DNA of 64,000 nt from Ceratothoa steindachneri (taxonomy: Eukaryota; Arthropoda; Malacostraca; Isopoda; Cymothoidae): contig OZ018326.1 of the NCBI GenBank assembly GCA_963969495.1, forward strand, positions 153,388,306-153,452,305. The letters run 5' to 3'. Positions 44,717 to 55,797 of this stretch are shown piece by piece. Numbering within the stretch: position 1 is the first letter of the stretch; each line of letters begins with the position of its first letter. Under the pieces are notes generated by a model that saw only the letters and a list, made by a program, of their open reading frames with translations, did not search any database and was not told the DNA's origin. The position numbers and the translations under genes are program-made.

Positions 44717-45780
44717 TTAGACTCGCTTCCACACCTCAGCTAAAGGGGTCTTCCCGTTAAGTGAAGACACGTATGCCCGCCAAGAAGAGCGGCGGGCGTG
44801 CTTCGAAACATACCGGAACCTAGCCCTAGCCCGACGAAATTCAGCGACAGTGAAATTGTTCGGGCGGCGCTTATAGCGCATGTAGGCATAACGCTTCTGT
44901 TTGAGGGCCGTCTCACACTCGGCCGACCACCATGGGAGTGGTCGGTGTGCAAAACGGCCAGACGTCCTAGGAATAGTAGTCAGGCCCACGGCGATGAGGT
45001 TGCCGGAGAAGAACTCAACGGCCTCATCTACCGACCTAAACTCCTCGACTGAGATAGAGAATTCAGTCATTTCCTGAAATGCAGGCCACCGCGCCCGCGC
45101 CAAGCACCACCGAGGTGGTCTCTCAGGCGGCAGTTGCCCTGAAAATGATATTTGAATGGGAAAGTGATCACTACCATGGAGGTCATCGACCACCCCCCAA
45201 TCAAAATCAGGCTGTGCATCCGAAGAGCACAAAGATAGGTCAAGGCAAGAAAATGAAGCGGTTCTCGGACAGTGATGCGTAAACTCATCCACGTTTAGGA
45301 CACCCATCTCAAGCTCTTCGATCAGATCGGCAAGGACTTGTCCCCAGGGATTTATGGAGTAATCTCCCCAGAGAGGATGCCTGCCGTTCAGATCTCCAAG
45401 CAAGAGATAGGGCCTCGGCAACCGTGCCACGACGCGGCGGAAGTCCCCCGCGTCGAAGTCAGCTGACGGTGGAATGTACGCAGAAATGATAGTATACCTC
45501 CTATCCATGGGAAGTTGCAAAGCCACTGCCTGAAAAGAGGTATCTAAAGTGAAAGGAAGAACGGAGACATCATGCCGGGTGTAAACCGCGCATCCTCCAG
45601 CCCGGCCATCTCGTGGTGGTGGGGTCGCAAGACCCTTATGCCCCGGGAGGGCAGGCAGAGGGCACGCGCCTAGCATGGTCTCCTGCAGAAAAATAGCTAA
45701 CGGGGAACGAGACGAGCCTCCGCAGCTCCTCCCAGTTGGCCCGGACTCCACGGCAATTTCATTGAAGTAATATACCCTCC
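44717..45780 (-). pseudogene. endonuclease and linker of LINE copy F
   Basis: A 344-codon frame starting inside the endonuclease: AIFLQETML (catalytic Glu), YTIISAYIPPSADFDAG, YLLLGDLNGRHPLWGDYS (G-D-x-N), SCLDLSLCSSDAQPDFDW and DDLHGSDHFPIQISF (S-D-H). The N-terminal strand with the Asn is frameshifted (about 45700-45770). The linker runs through FRSVDEAVEFFSGNL and WWSAECETALKQKRYAYMRY to SLNGKTPLAEVWKRV. All catalytic residues of the visible part are intact. Confidence 0.92.
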
Positions 45781-45849
45781 AGGCCTAGCTTCGAACAGAT
45801 GACCCTCACAGGAATGGCCGTACGCTTCCCGGAGGCAGAACCCCGGGCG

Positions 45850-47150
45850 CTGTTGGCCGGACAAAACGCTGAAGGCGCTGTCGCCTTCGAGGACTTATTG
45901 GGGACGTTGGGCTCGCCATGCGAGTCTTTTCCTCCCTCCGCCTCGAAAACTTAGGCGGGCGTTGCGGCTTCGGAGGCGGGGGAGGACCTCTTTTCGAGGA
46001 ACCACTGTCTCCGAGCCACTCAGCCCACCACTAGTCGTGGGCGAAGGAGCCGAAGCTCCTTTCGGGGAACAGCTTTAGGAACCTCGGAAGATGGCCTTGC
46101 GACCAACTTCATAGGTGTTGCCTCCTGTGAGTCTAACGACTCTTTGGAGGCGCGTGTCCGTTTAGCCTTACGGGAAACGGTCACGCTGGGGGAAGGAGGG
46201 GAAAGCCCTGGTTTTAGCCGGAGCTGGGTGTGAACCCTTTTGGCCGCCAGCTTTACCAAGGGAGCGGCCGGGTTGAGTAGATAGAACCTGCAGAAGGGCT
46301 CCGAATGGGCGCGGAAACAACCGTGCTCATTGGCCTGGATGGACCACGAGCAGAGGGTGCCTTTCTAACTATTGAGGCATAAGACGTCCCAGGCAGAGCC
46401 GGGCGCCCAGGACCAAGTCCTTAGCCTCGCGGAATGAGAGTCGATCCTGGGCCTGAACGGACAGGATTTCCTTCTCAAGGAGATATGCACCACATTGCTT
46501 CGAAGAAGAGGGAAGCCAACAACTAGGAACCGCTTGAAGCCAGCGAGCTCGAAAACGCAAGGTAGCCTCTGAATGAGGGGCCCCGACGTTATCGAGGCTC
46601 CGCCCTGCGCTCTTTTCGTCTTAGTCATAGTTGGGGGCTCCGGACCCGGAGGGGGGGCAGAGGGGCCGGATGTGCTGATCTTGGCTTGGTCGCTTACCAA
46701 AGTGGTAGCAGACCCACCCGTCGCCGCAGCCCCCACGGATGTAGAGGAGCCCTGAGACTTTTTCCTGTTCTTTTTCTTTTTAGGAGAGGGCGGGGAATGA
46801 ACCCGCTTCTCACCTCCGCCGGCAGGAGCCCCCAGGCCAGATGGATCGGCCTCAGCCAGGTCCTTCTCCGAGATGGAGAAGGTCCTAAGGGTCGCAGGGG
46901 CACCGGTTGGAGGAGATCCCTTTCCTTCTTGTACTGCCTCCGAGCCCCAGCCGTTTGAGGAGGACCTTGCATAGGGGCGGATTCGGGTTCAGTGCTTGGC
47001 GCCGAGCCCGGATTTCCCCCATGGAAGGCCCTAACGTCTGAGGCTGGGTTGCCTCAAGGACCATGTCTATCACAGGAGGGGCCTCCAGTTGGCTATCCCT
47101 TCCCAGGGCATCGCAGGTCCCATTGGCAGCGTCACCAGTCATGTGTGGGG
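45850..47150 (-). pseudogene. ORF1 (gag-like) of LINE copy F
   Basis: Frames on the - strand cover an acidic/polar N-terminus (47142-46885), a lysine-rich stretch near 46780 (KKKKNRKK-like), a central domain with LIQRLPCVFELAGFKRFLV (46590-46540), a zinc-knuckle area reduced to LRSNVVHISL with EKEILSVQAQDRLSFREAKD in the neighbouring frame, and a Pro/Ser-rich tail. The Cys residues of the knuckle are poorly kept in this copy. Confidence 0.75.
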
Positions 47151-47383
47151 AGGCACAGGCCTTGACCCCGGCAAGGTTGAGTATTCTGGCCAGCAGGTCT
47201 TTTGAGGGAAGCGACCGAAGGGGCCTGGCTTCCCTCTCCCCCCTAAGGGGGTTTGCCCTACCGAGCGGCTTCTATGGAGAGCGGTCGGCTATCAGCTGCC
47301 AGCTGGCTTTCTTGGCAGTTCCCTTGGAAAGAAAAGAGGGGACTGCCGCTGAAAAAAGGGAGGTGCCAGAAAGCAAGCACAGC

Positions 47384-47401
47384 GGGGGGGGGGGGGGGGG
47401 G
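47384..47401. repeat. poly-G run in the 5' UTR of LINE copy F
   Basis: Eighteen consecutive G. A similar run of 18 lies at 48548-48565 and one of about 14 at 42100-42113. Such tracts are error-prone in sequencing, so their exact length is doubtful. Confidence 0.9.
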
Positions 47402-48164
47402 ACCTACACTTTTTTCTTTGGTGGTGCCCGAGGGCGGCTCCGTCGATGTAGAATGGAAAATTAACAGGAGATTTTTATTTTTCTCATCATTGGGCATGGT
47501 GACCCTAAATTTTCTACAGGAAGCAATAGCTCATCACCCCTCGCATTAGCCCGCACTGAAAGGGGTGCGTACAGGCCTGGCAGAGCCAGGTGCCGCCATT
47601 CAGGACCACCCCTCCCGCCCGGTGGCCTGGCAGTCCATCGGCATGGCGGCTCCACCTTGAACACGGCGTAAAATTGATAGAATGTGAAGAGGAGAGGAAA
47701 AGGGATGTGAGGAAGGTATGGGTGGGGATGAAGCAGGTTGTTAAAAAAAAAACAACCCAAACCGGAGCTCAGGGGTTAGGGAACATTGTCCCCTCCCCCC
47801 TCAGCCCCGACCGGGACGGTAGGCTGAGAAGGTCAGCATCTACCCTGTGAAATTAGAGGCCAACCAGAGAAATTTGTGGGAGAAGTTGTATAACAGGCGA
47901 CGAAATACGGGAGAAATACAAGGCTATCTGAAGAAAGGAAGAGAGGCTAAGCTGGGTCCGGACGGAGCGCTGGATCCCGTTAGCACGGCGGCCAGGATGG
48001 CAAATCACAGCGCCCCTTACGAGGTCAAACATATTCAAGTTGCAGAGAGCGTTCCATCAAATAAAGCTGCGCGGCGCATTTGCGGAGTCAGATTGGAAGA
48101 GGACAAAATGAGGCGATGCTTTCTATACACGAGGGGAGCAATGGGGAGAGGGGCAGGGTTGGAC

Positions 48165-48546
48165 ACCCCCATTTTGAAAAAGCCCAATAAAACCGGGTTT
48201 TTTCTTAATAATTACTTAGTTTAATAATTATATTATATTAAGTAAGAGATCACTGTAACAGAGCAATGATCGAGAATTTGGGGTACCCAAGTCCCATGAT
48301 AGCCATAACCTGTAGATGGAGAGATGAATTATGAGTCAGTATCAGAGAAATAACCTTAATTTGATACATATTTGTTGAAATTATAAACATAAATATGAAT
48401 TTTGAATAAAATAATAAGTAGCATTTATTTCTTAAAAAAATGTAATTTTGAAAAAGCCCCACAAACCTGTTTTTTTTTCAAATTTCACTTGAAAAAGCCC
48501 CCCCTCCCAAAACGGGAAATAAAACCCGGGTTTTTTGATTTACCCA
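48165..48546 (-). mobile_element. nested interspersed repeat (unnamed), copy 2
   Basis: Reverse-orientation copy of the block at 8776-9217. In its own orientation it starts GGGTAAATCAAAAAACCCGG, has a second AAAAACAGGTTTGTGGGGCTTTTTCAA-type unit about 60 bases in, the shared centre with TATGTATCAAATTAAGG and GATACTGACTCATAATTC, and ends with AAAAAACCCGGTTTTATTGG and GGCTTTTTCAAAAT. A poly-G run flanks it at 48548. Confidence 0.8.
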
Positions 48547-48667
48547 CGGGGGGGGGGGGGGGGGGAGTCAAGCGCAATCAATGCAACGCAACTTTAGATT
48601 TATGTCTTTCCGGCGGTTGTCTCCTATGTTCTTTGCGATGTAGCCCAAGAGGTTGACTTGATTAGTG

Positions 48668-50000
48668 CTATGTAGACAGAAAGGGAAAGAGCAAAACGGT
48701 GGTCCGATCGCACATGGTTACAGCCGAGGCTAGATGTGAACCCATGGTGCCGCCAGATCGAAAAGTCAGTGCCCCTGGGTGGAGGGGAGCGGAGGTAGAA
48801 CCTTTAGAAGAGTTCCAAATGGGCGCGGAAACGACCATGCTCGTAGGCTTGGAGGGGATATGAAAATGGGGTGCCTTTTTTAACATTGAGGCATAAGACG
48901 TCCCAGGCAGCGCCGGACGTGACAGGACAAAGCACTTAGCATCGCGCAATGAGAGAAGATCAGCGATCTGAACGACCAGAATTTCTTCTCTATGAGATAC
49001 GCACCACATTGCTTCGAGGAAGTGGAGAGCGGATCTCCACAATTGACACACTTGTCATACACGATGGGGACTTCTCGTGTACGGCCTTGGAACTTACACA
49101 GACTTGGGGTAAACAGGACTATGTACGTTTACACGAGCAATTCGTATAGCCTAAGAGGTAGCAGTATTAGCACCTCCGAGACAGTGAAGCGAATGCATTC
49201 ACGCGGTAGCGATACCAACCGGTACACAACGACTCAGCAACCCTGTCACGGTGGAACGTGACCAAAAGTGTAGGGGTGGGTCTCGAGGCCCTCCATGTTT
49301 TCCCTTGTCGGGCAAGGGGTTCCTCATCTCCTTGCGAGTCTTCGAGGGACCCGTGCGCCTGAGGAGGGCCTTGCAAAGGGGCGGACTCAGGTTCGGTGTC
49401 TGGCACCGTGCCAAGGTTCGTCCCCTTGGAACACCAGGCCATTTGCGGTGGGATCACCTCCAGGATCATCTCAACGTCACGAGGAGCCTCCAAATGGTCA
49501 TCCCTCCCCTCCAAGGCGACTCATCGGGCCTATGGACCGAGACTAGGGTCGGCCCGCAGTGTTAAAAGAGAGGGAGCGAGCATGCCGGTTCCAATGAACT
49601 TGACAAACCTCGGATCAACGAGGCGCGTGGCCAAGGCCCAAGTGACGATGCTGCCTCTTACACATCTAAGGGGTTTGTGGTCGGTCACCTGACCACAACG
49701 GTATGGGCTGCAAACGAGGCGGCGCGTTCCTCGTCTCGCTGTCTTCTTAACAGGCCTTAGAAAGCAAAGGGGACCTGCTGTAAGTGGCGAGTCGCACGCA
49801 ACTCTTCATACAAGCGTAAAGGGGAAAACCACCGAACCCGTCTACTAAGAAAGAGAGGGAAAAGCCCACTCTCTGCGTCTTGGGAGGGGCCCCTGAGTGG
49901 GGGATCTACCTCTGTCCCAGAGGTGGAGCTACTCGGGGATGGCTCCGAAGATGGCAAAGGGGAGGAAGTCCCTTTGCCGCATTCAGAAGATAGGATGGGA
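48668..50000 (-). pseudogene. ORF1 (gag-like) of LINE copy G
   Basis: The zinc-knuckle block is best seen here: DKCVNCGDPLSTSSKQCGAY (49055-48995) followed by LIEKKFWSFRSLIFSHCAM in place of EKEILAVQ... The tail toward 48668 reads ...SYASMLKKAPHFHIP as in copy E. Upstream frames 49514-49167 are Pro/Gln-rich as in the N-terminal part of copy F. The 49990-49890 end matches copy H at 61900-62070. Confidence 0.75.
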
Positions 50001-50271
50001 GCCCTTCCACTTTTTCGTGGTGCTGTCTTTTAGCTCTTCGTCCACCCCAACACCAAGGTAGGGCGAGGAATGAGAGAGAGGGATATATTCTGAAATGCTG
50101 GAAATGTTGAATAACTTTGGAAAGACTGCCAACACCTGATAATTTCTGAAATTTGTGACCACAAAAGACGGGGGTTGGTGGGCTATATCCCGAGTCCAGC
50201 CCATGTCTAGGGTTTTTGGACTTTTTAGGATCTGACCTGGGTGCGTTAGAGAATGTTGTTCTCAACCTAGG

Positions 50272-50600
50272 ACAGCGATTCACACTGACCAGAAATTACC
50301 CAGTAGTTTCCCAAAGGTCACAGCTCCCAAGTGGGCAGCCAGATAGGCAGGGAAACAGGGCGGATATCTTTACTGGGACGTACTAATCCTCAACGGGACA
50401 ATCAAAATCCGAAGATGTTGTGGCAAATCCATAGATGGGATCGCCGAGACATTTAGTTGGACTGTCACTCAACAAGGCAGTAAAGGCCAGCCACCACAAG
50501 TAGTACCGCCTTATACACCAGAGAATGGCCCCACAGAGTTGGTCAGCACATTACACGCAGCTAGTGGTTAATGGGGAAAAACTGATATTTCCATTACTCG
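50272..50600 (+). repeat. intronic repeat pair, copy 1
   Basis: About 330 bp that follows 54216-54562 in the same orientation: CACACTGACCAGAA, CGCAGCTCCCAA-like, CAACAAGGCAGTAAA, CACC..GAGAATGG, TTGGTCAGCACATTA / GGGTCAGCCCATTA and GTGGTTA. Diverged (roughly three quarters identical by eye). No coding capacity. Confidence 0.75.
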
Positions 50601-51356
50601 TATAGCCAATCGCTCCAAAGTGAAAAAGGGCTTGGTATTTTTTTGTCTCTCAAATTTAAATGATAGTTGCAGCATGGTTTTCATTTTACAACTAACAGCC
50701 TTTGCGAGGGGAAGGACTTTGTAGAAGGATGAATTGCTTAAATGTGAAGTTGGATAGGGTGTTTTCAATGTAGGATATGAGCTAAGTCCAAATGAGTCTT
50801 TTGTATACATTTTTTTCCTGTGGATAAGTTGGGTTGGTTGGTATGTTATGAAGATTTGGAGTGGATGGTAAGTTTGCCAGGTGGTTCTGGTCTGGAAATG
50901 TACAAAGAAGTGGCTTTGATTGTGTAGTAGGGGTAATCTTGTTGGTTAGGTTTTGTTACCGTATGTGTTCATTAAGCGTATTTTTCGAGAGGATGGTGGC
51001 GCCTCTTGGTCTGCCGGGCTGTGATGTGAGGTTAGCCAGGCGCGATAGTGGGCATTGAAATCCTCCCCTTCCCCCTACAAAGGTTCGGGAGCTGTGAAAA
51101 AGCCCGCAAGGTTGGGCAAGAAACCACCTGGGCAGTGTTGGTGGGGGTTTGTTTCTTTAGATATTCAACTGATGACTGCCAGCAAGGGTATAGTAGCCAA
51201 AGTTACGCCGTGTTGGGAAGAGGGGGTGGGGTGCAAATGTTAATGATGTTATATGTGGTTGTGTTGATTTTGATGACGTGATTGCAGCTTTATAGTGTGA
51301 CCATTTTATAGAAACTCCCTGGCCGCCTAACCCTCGCATAATTGGTGCCACCATAC
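50601..51356 (-). other. downstream of the last recognised ABCD exon
   Basis: The exon at 51357 ends in a donor, so this should be intron. I searched it on the - strand for the short C-terminal exon usual in ABCD proteins and did not find a convincing one. The + strand is G/T-rich. Confidence 0.4.
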
Positions 51357-51507
51357 CTTCAAGCGCTCCATTTTGGCTGGAATATCAGAAAGGAGTCCCT
51401 CCAAGTTTTCCTTCTCATCTTTGAGAGAAAGTCGCTTGTAGCTGTCTAATCGGTCCAGTTTCCAGCCCCCTTCGCCATCGAACTGAAGGAGATGAGAGTG
51501 GAATTTC
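51357..51507 (-). CDS. ABCD-family peroxisomal ABC transporter, exon after the H-loop
   Basis: A 151-base exon (TTTTTGCAG acceptor, AAG|GTATGG donor). It completes the Trp codon opened by the previous exon and reads KFHSHLLQFDGEGGWKLDRL, then RLSLKDEKENLEGLLSDIP and KMERLK. The H-S-H-L-L-Q-F-D-G-E-G-G-W block is characteristic of ABCD1/ABCD2-type (ALD) proteins, directly following the H-loop, and is not found in other ABC subfamilies. The frame leaves in phase 0; the last coding exon was not found. Confidence 0.93.
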
Positions 51508-51574
51508 CTGCAAAAAGGAGGTTGTGTTGGAAGAGCCGATGATTCTGCCGAGGGGTGTAACAACATGTGGCAGG

Positions 51575-51735
51575 AGTTCTCGCGAGCCCAGTGGATAGGA
51601 CGTTGGATTTGGGGAGTCAAGTTACCAGCTTCAATCTGCATGCCATCCCGACCCCAGTGGTGGCAGTATACAGCCTCCCGGCCCTCATGTCTACAAGAGG
51701 ACCTGCGGCTACATACCTTCCACTAACTCCACAAT
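51575..51735 (+). repeat. possible tRNA-derived SINE fragment
   Basis: GAGCCCAGTGGATAGGACG and, about 30 bases on, CCAGCTTCAATCTGCATGCC resemble the A box (T-R-G-C-N-N-A-G-T-G-G) and B box (G-G-T-T-C-R-A-N-N-C) of tRNA genes with normal spacing, but the acceptor stem does not form. It lies at the 5' side of the ABCD exon 51357-51507, inside the intron. Confidence 0.4.
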
Positions 51736-51739
51736 GAGC

Positions 51740-52430
51740 TATACTCTCACCGCCTCTTTTCAACTTATCCACGCCAATCACCAAAGCCAACACTTACGCA
51801 GATGACACTGCACAACATTCATCAACCGTCCAACAAGCAGAGCACTCCAACAATACATAAACACACTGAAACACTGGCTCACACAAAATCAGCCCTCACA
51901 CTAATCACATCAGACTGTAACAAATCAAACAAACTCCCTAAAATCAGCCTAAATGGACAACACCTCACCCTAAACAGAACTCCCACTCTCCTCAGAATCA
52001 CACATAACACCCACATGACATATAAAACTCCCACCACTAACATGACAGACAAAGCTATAAAGAAAACCAATACCTTCAAAGCACTATCAAACATCACATC
52101 ACATTCGGACAACAGGAGACTCACTCACCACAATATACAAGCAATTCATCCGCACCACCCTCAACTATGCAGCAATAGCATGGCACCCAACCCTCGCCAT
52201 ATCCCACGCAAGCAATCTCCAAACTGCTCAGAATAACGCACTCAGAGTCATCACAGGATCCAAACCATCAAACATCAACATGCTCAAACAAAAAATACTC
52301 CCACTCAACATTCACTTGGACATGATCGGAACCCCTCAGCAGATCACTTAACCCATCCCACCCCAACCACGTACACACAATAAAGAAACCTCAGCACACT
52401 ACTTGAAATATATGGATGAAGCCAACCCCA
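51740..52430 (+). mobile_element. LINE family 3, RT 3' part
   Basis: The + strand reads TYADDTAQHSSTVQQAE-like YADD motif (about 51790), then HWLTQNQ-type, ITLITSDCNKSNKLPKISLN (51891-51955, in frame 51802-52236), THMTYKTPTTNMTDKAIKKT and, in the next frame, NYAAIAWHPTLAISHASNLQ (52160-52215), NALRVITGSKPSNI. Same composition and motif order as 12475-13970. It lies antisense to the ABCD gene, within an intron. Confidence 0.82.
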
Positions 52431-52894
52431 AACCACTTATATCAAATGAAACTCGGAAACAAATTCCAATAAATATTTTGGGCAACGTAAATTAAACTAA
52501 TATTTAAGAAAATTTAGATTTTGATATTTTGTTTCTTTCCTAGTTCTTAGATGGTACTTTAGTTCAAGACTGCTGGGGGTAACTGGGACTAGGTTGGCGT
52601 ATCGCTCCTCCAGATACCAGGTGTAATCTACAGACGGTACCCCATTATTGAGGGGTTGGTATCATAAAAAAATACCTGGACACTCTCCTCCTCCAACCAT
52701 GAAAACCAGTATATAGAGCCTTCGGGCTCACCAATGGTCATTCTGATCTATATGTGCATTTCATTATCGGGTCAAGTGATCTCGTCCATGATGCGAGGGG
52801 TGAATGGCACAACTTACTTTCCCACCTTCAACATATGACAACAATTGCAAACTCGATCCGAACTGGAGAACTCCAATCAGGGGAGTAATCATAC

Positions 52895-53000
52895 CGTTTT
52901 TTTATTTATCGGCCACCCGCCGACTGCCTACTTGGGCATAAGTCATTATAATTCTTTCATAGTAACCGTACCATATGTTAATGTAGTTTAACTTCATTTA
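52895..53000 (-). mobile_element. LINE family 1, 3' terminal relic
   Basis: On the - strand, GACTTATGCCCAAGTAGGCA followed by GTCGGCGGGTGGCC corresponds to the terminal hairpin region of family 1. The A tail is reduced to AAAAAAAC. About 100 bases only. Confidence 0.6.
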
Positions 53001-53215
53001 AGAGAGTAAATAGTGGTTTTGTTCGGCTAGGCTGTAGCACAAGAAAGTACATAAAAAAGTAGAATGAGAGAAATTTTGGTTGCCAGTGCCACTATTCCAA
53101 TCAACCATATTCCAAAACAAACTCGTCCTCTTGCATATTCTCACCATCAATTTGTCCAAATCTACAAGCACTCAATGAAATTAATTCGTTTGCACTCTCA
53201 AAGAAAAGAACTCAC

Positions 53216-53341
53216 CACAGCGTTGGACGGTGTGTAATTGTCAAAAGAGTGATACCACTATTTTTAACTGCTTGATAGACTTGACCCTCAACGTCTATGC
53301 TGACAGCGCTTGTACACTCGTCCAAAAGTGCATAGCGAGGT
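53216..53341 (-). CDS. ABCD-family transporter, exon with Walker B and H-loop
   Basis: A 126-base exon (TCTCCTAAG acceptor, TG|GTGAGT donor). It reads [19 protein letters not shown], containing Walker B with the catalytic Glu (L-L-D-E) and the D-loop (S-A-V-S-I-D), then [20 protein letters not shown], containing the switch His (H-R-P). These residues hydrolyse and sense ATP. The exon joins in frame on both sides. The intron to the next exon (51508-53215) carries a LINE family 3 piece, a SINE-like piece and a family 1 relic. Confidence 0.95.
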
Positions 53342-53434
53342 CTTAGGAGAAAGAAAGCAATAATTAGCAAGGAATTAAAAAACACTGCTTTTCTTGCATC
53401 CAGAGTGGCACAGATTAAGGAGTAAGCGACTTAC

Positions 53435-53665
53435 TTATGATAAAAGAGTCTGGCCATTCCCATTCTTTGCTTTTCGCCCCCAGAAAGAACATCCTTCCAG
53501 TCCTGGACCGTGTTCCAGCCGCCTTCTCTCGTCACAATGTGATTAAGATGAACAATTTCCAGAATTTCACCAAGGTCCTTATCTGTGAGTCCTTTTGCTA
53601 CCATCATCTCTTTTGAATCGGGGTAAATGACTTGATCGCGAAGTGTTCCCACAGACATGTACGGC
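53435..53665 (-). CDS. ABCD-family transporter, exon with the ABC signature
   Basis: A 231-base exon (ATGGCAG acceptor, AA|GTAAGT donor). It reads [17 protein letters not shown], then [20 protein letters not shown] and [20 protein letters not shown], ending FYHK. L-S-G-G-E is the ABC signature; [11 protein letters not shown] and R-E-G-G-W are typical of ABCD1-4, especially the peroxisomal ABCD1/2 group. The exon is undamaged. Confidence 0.96.
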
Positions 53666-54215
53666 CTGCCATGAGAGAAAAGGGATCAAGTATAGACAAT
53701 CCCTCCCACCTGAAAATGAAAGGTTTTTTAATACTTGGTCAATTTTGGGAGGAATTGTCTTTACTTGTGGGGACAGAGAGAATGGTTTCGGTTAGGTTAA
53801 GTAACTTAACCAAGGCTAATTAAGTGCAAGGAAATTTCTTCTTACCTACAGGAATCTATGCGAATGGAAAAGCACAAATATAACTTGTAGTCCGCTCTTA
53901 AGAAGTTAGGTATTCTCTCGCACAAGCAATATCTTCATTTTGAGTTTGCAACCATACAATTTTGGAATAGTTGTATCATAGGCAAGTTGTGTCTACAGTT
54001 ACATTTTTAAGTTGTTACACACAAACATCAATCATTCTGAAATGAGTGTACAAAAGATGCCTTTCATGTGAACTGACACATAACATACAATGAGATACTT
54101 TTAGGAATTATAAGTGTTTCAATTTGCTCACTTTCAAATGTTGGACGAATTTATTGTGTTGTCACACCCTTAACGCACCTGTGAGTGTGTTAAAAGTTAG
54201 TGTTCGCACCTGTGC

Positions 54216-54562
54216 AGCGACGCACACTGACCAGAAGCTGTCCACTGGACCGGTTAATCCCTAAAGACCGCAGCTCCCAACTAATAACCAGAGAGGAAGA
54301 GAGACAGGGTAAACTTCCTTACTAAGTCATAATAATTGTCGAGAGGAAGACAAAGATCTCAAGATCTCTTAGGACAGACCAAGAGATGGGACCAGAGACT
54401 GTTCATTGTCCTGGCAACCAACAAGGCAGTAAAAGTAAAACCATCCCACCATAAAAAGTACAGCCATGTACACCTGAGAATGGCTGCAGGGAGGTGGGTC
54501 AGCCCATTATACGCAGGGAAGTGGTTATTGAGGTAAAACCAATTTTCCCATTATTCGCGCTC
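54216..54562 (+). repeat. intronic repeat pair, copy 2
   Basis: Partner of 50272-50600, same orientation. Begins CAGCGACGCACACTGACCAG and ends near CCAATTTTCCCATTATTCG. It contains no motif of the LINE families described here. Confidence 0.75.
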
Positions 54563-55029
54563 CAGCACCCTTCAACTCAGTCTCGCCACCGGCAGGCGTT
54601 AAATGGCCTGACACGACATGAGGTACCAGTCAGGTCATTTAAGCTAGGGCAAGGCCCTGTCAGAAATTCAATTCAATCGAGTGATGTGATATCCCTAATT
54701 TTTTGTACAGACAGTGTACAAAAGCTGGAATAACACACAAAAAATGGATTGATATGGGAGAAATTTGAGATGAGGGACTTACAGAGAGAAGTGGATAGTA
54801 TATACCATAGGTGTACGTGGAGTGGGTTTGTGAAGGAGCATACTTGGGACCTCTGCCCAGGGCGGGGTAAATTTGTGCTTAATAAGGCATAAAGGGGTCG
54901 GAAGGTACTTTCTGCAGTATTGATGAACAATGATTGGCCATTTTTATGAGTCCCAATGATGATGGTGAAAATATATGTAAGATACATAGCCTTGGTAGCC
55001 AAAAAGGGGCTGCAATACATGTCAGAAAC

Positions 55030-55670
55030 CCACTTTCGCAAAAGAAAATTTAAACATCACACATGCTGTACATCAGAGGTAGAATGCCATCTCTCTCATC
55101 TCACCTACGCAGAACCAGCCTCCAGAAACATCACAACTCATCCAATTACTCATAAACAACAGCCTGTTGCAGACACGGCACCTAAACATACCCTTCTAAA
55201 TCATCCCTACCACGTGAGGAAAGACTCAACCTGGACAGGCTGCGGTGTGGACATTACTTAACCCTTATGAACTATATGAGGCTGGATGTGACCGTTGTGG
55301 ATACCTGTCCAGAATGCAACATTACACAACACACAGACACATTATGGAAGACAACATTGCACACACCAACAACACAATATACACTCCTTAGTGATCTATA
55401 GGAAAACATGGTACAGGCGACATCTTCACTCAAGGTCTCAGAGCTGCTCAGCCAGGAAGCATAAGGAATGACAAGAATAATAGTCACACATAAATACATA
55501 TTCCCACACCCAACCCTATTCAACTTCTTCCTCCATGGAATCCTACCTATGAGATCCAAACATTACACACTACAGCTACACAGATGACATATCAATACTC
55601 GCCCAACATCCAAATTCTAGATTTGCACCATTGAATCATAAATTGGGCAAACAAACTCAGTAGTACGAGC
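55030..55670 (+). mobile_element. LINE family 3, two rearranged pieces
   Basis: The first piece (about 55030-55450) resembles the C-terminal end: HVRKDSTWTGCG, then a Cys cluster CPECN-like (55312) followed by THTTHIMEDNIAHTNNTIYT. The second (about 55500-55670) resembles the RT centre: PTLFNFFLHGILP (after motif B) and YADDISILAQHPNS (Y-A-D-D, shifted by a base near 55585). The C-terminal piece precedes the RT piece, so a rearrangement or two separate insertions took place. Confidence 0.65.
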
Positions 55671-55797
55671 TAATAGACTCTGTGGTGTCTACTTTGGGAA
55701 GGTTAGTTTGAAGCCAATACCAATGAAAGACAAGAATTTTTTTCCAGTGTCCGTTTGGTGACTGAAACACCCAAGAATACAAGATGAGGGTGGCTAC

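Larger units (their letters stand above)
41923..48045 (-). mobile_element. LINE family 1, copy F (longest copy, about 6.1 kb)
   Basis: On the - strand: 5' UTR (about 48045-47150) with the GTAAGGGGC...TTAGCCTCTCTTCC block shared with copy E, ORF1 (about 47150-45850), endonuclease (45770-44720), RT (44700-43360), RNase H and C-terminal motif (43200-42174), and a 3' UTR ending in a poly-T (poly-A on the - strand) run at 41923-41935. All domains of the family are present, so this copy serves as the reference. It has several frameshifts but long open pieces. It lies downstream of the ABCD gene and in the same direction. Confidence 0.92.
48046..50030 (-). mobile_element. LINE family 1, copy G (ORF1 and scraps of the RNase H region)
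   Basis: The - strand carries ORF1 sequence from about 50030 to 48668. Between 48660 and 48046 it has pieces of the region between RNase H and the C-terminal motif (GTTGCGTTGCATTGATTGCG; TTTGATGGAACGCTC), interrupted by the nested repeat at 48165-48546. Endonuclease and RT are missing. It abuts the 5' end of copy F. Confidence 0.72.
53666..55797 (-). other. ABCD intron with repeats
   Basis: Holds the intronic repeat at 54216-54562 and two rearranged pieces of LINE family 3 (55030-55670). No coding exon was found between the two ABCD exons, and the codon phase across the gap is exact, so none is required. Confidence 0.7.

Noticed and set aside
51327..51356. Reading the ABCD frame through to the stop at 51327 as the natural C-terminus
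   Set aside because: The residues after ERLK do not resemble ABCD proteins and the border AAG|GTATGG is a good donor, so this is more likely intron.
51575..51660. A functional tRNA gene
   Set aside because: A and B boxes are only approximate and the acceptor stem does not pair; at most a SINE relic.
53821..53880. A donor-like CTGTAGGTAAG on the - strand as the end of a missing ABCD exon
   Set aside because: The upstream sequence lacks the Walker A or Q-loop residues; the real exon is at 55798-55912 and joins in phase.
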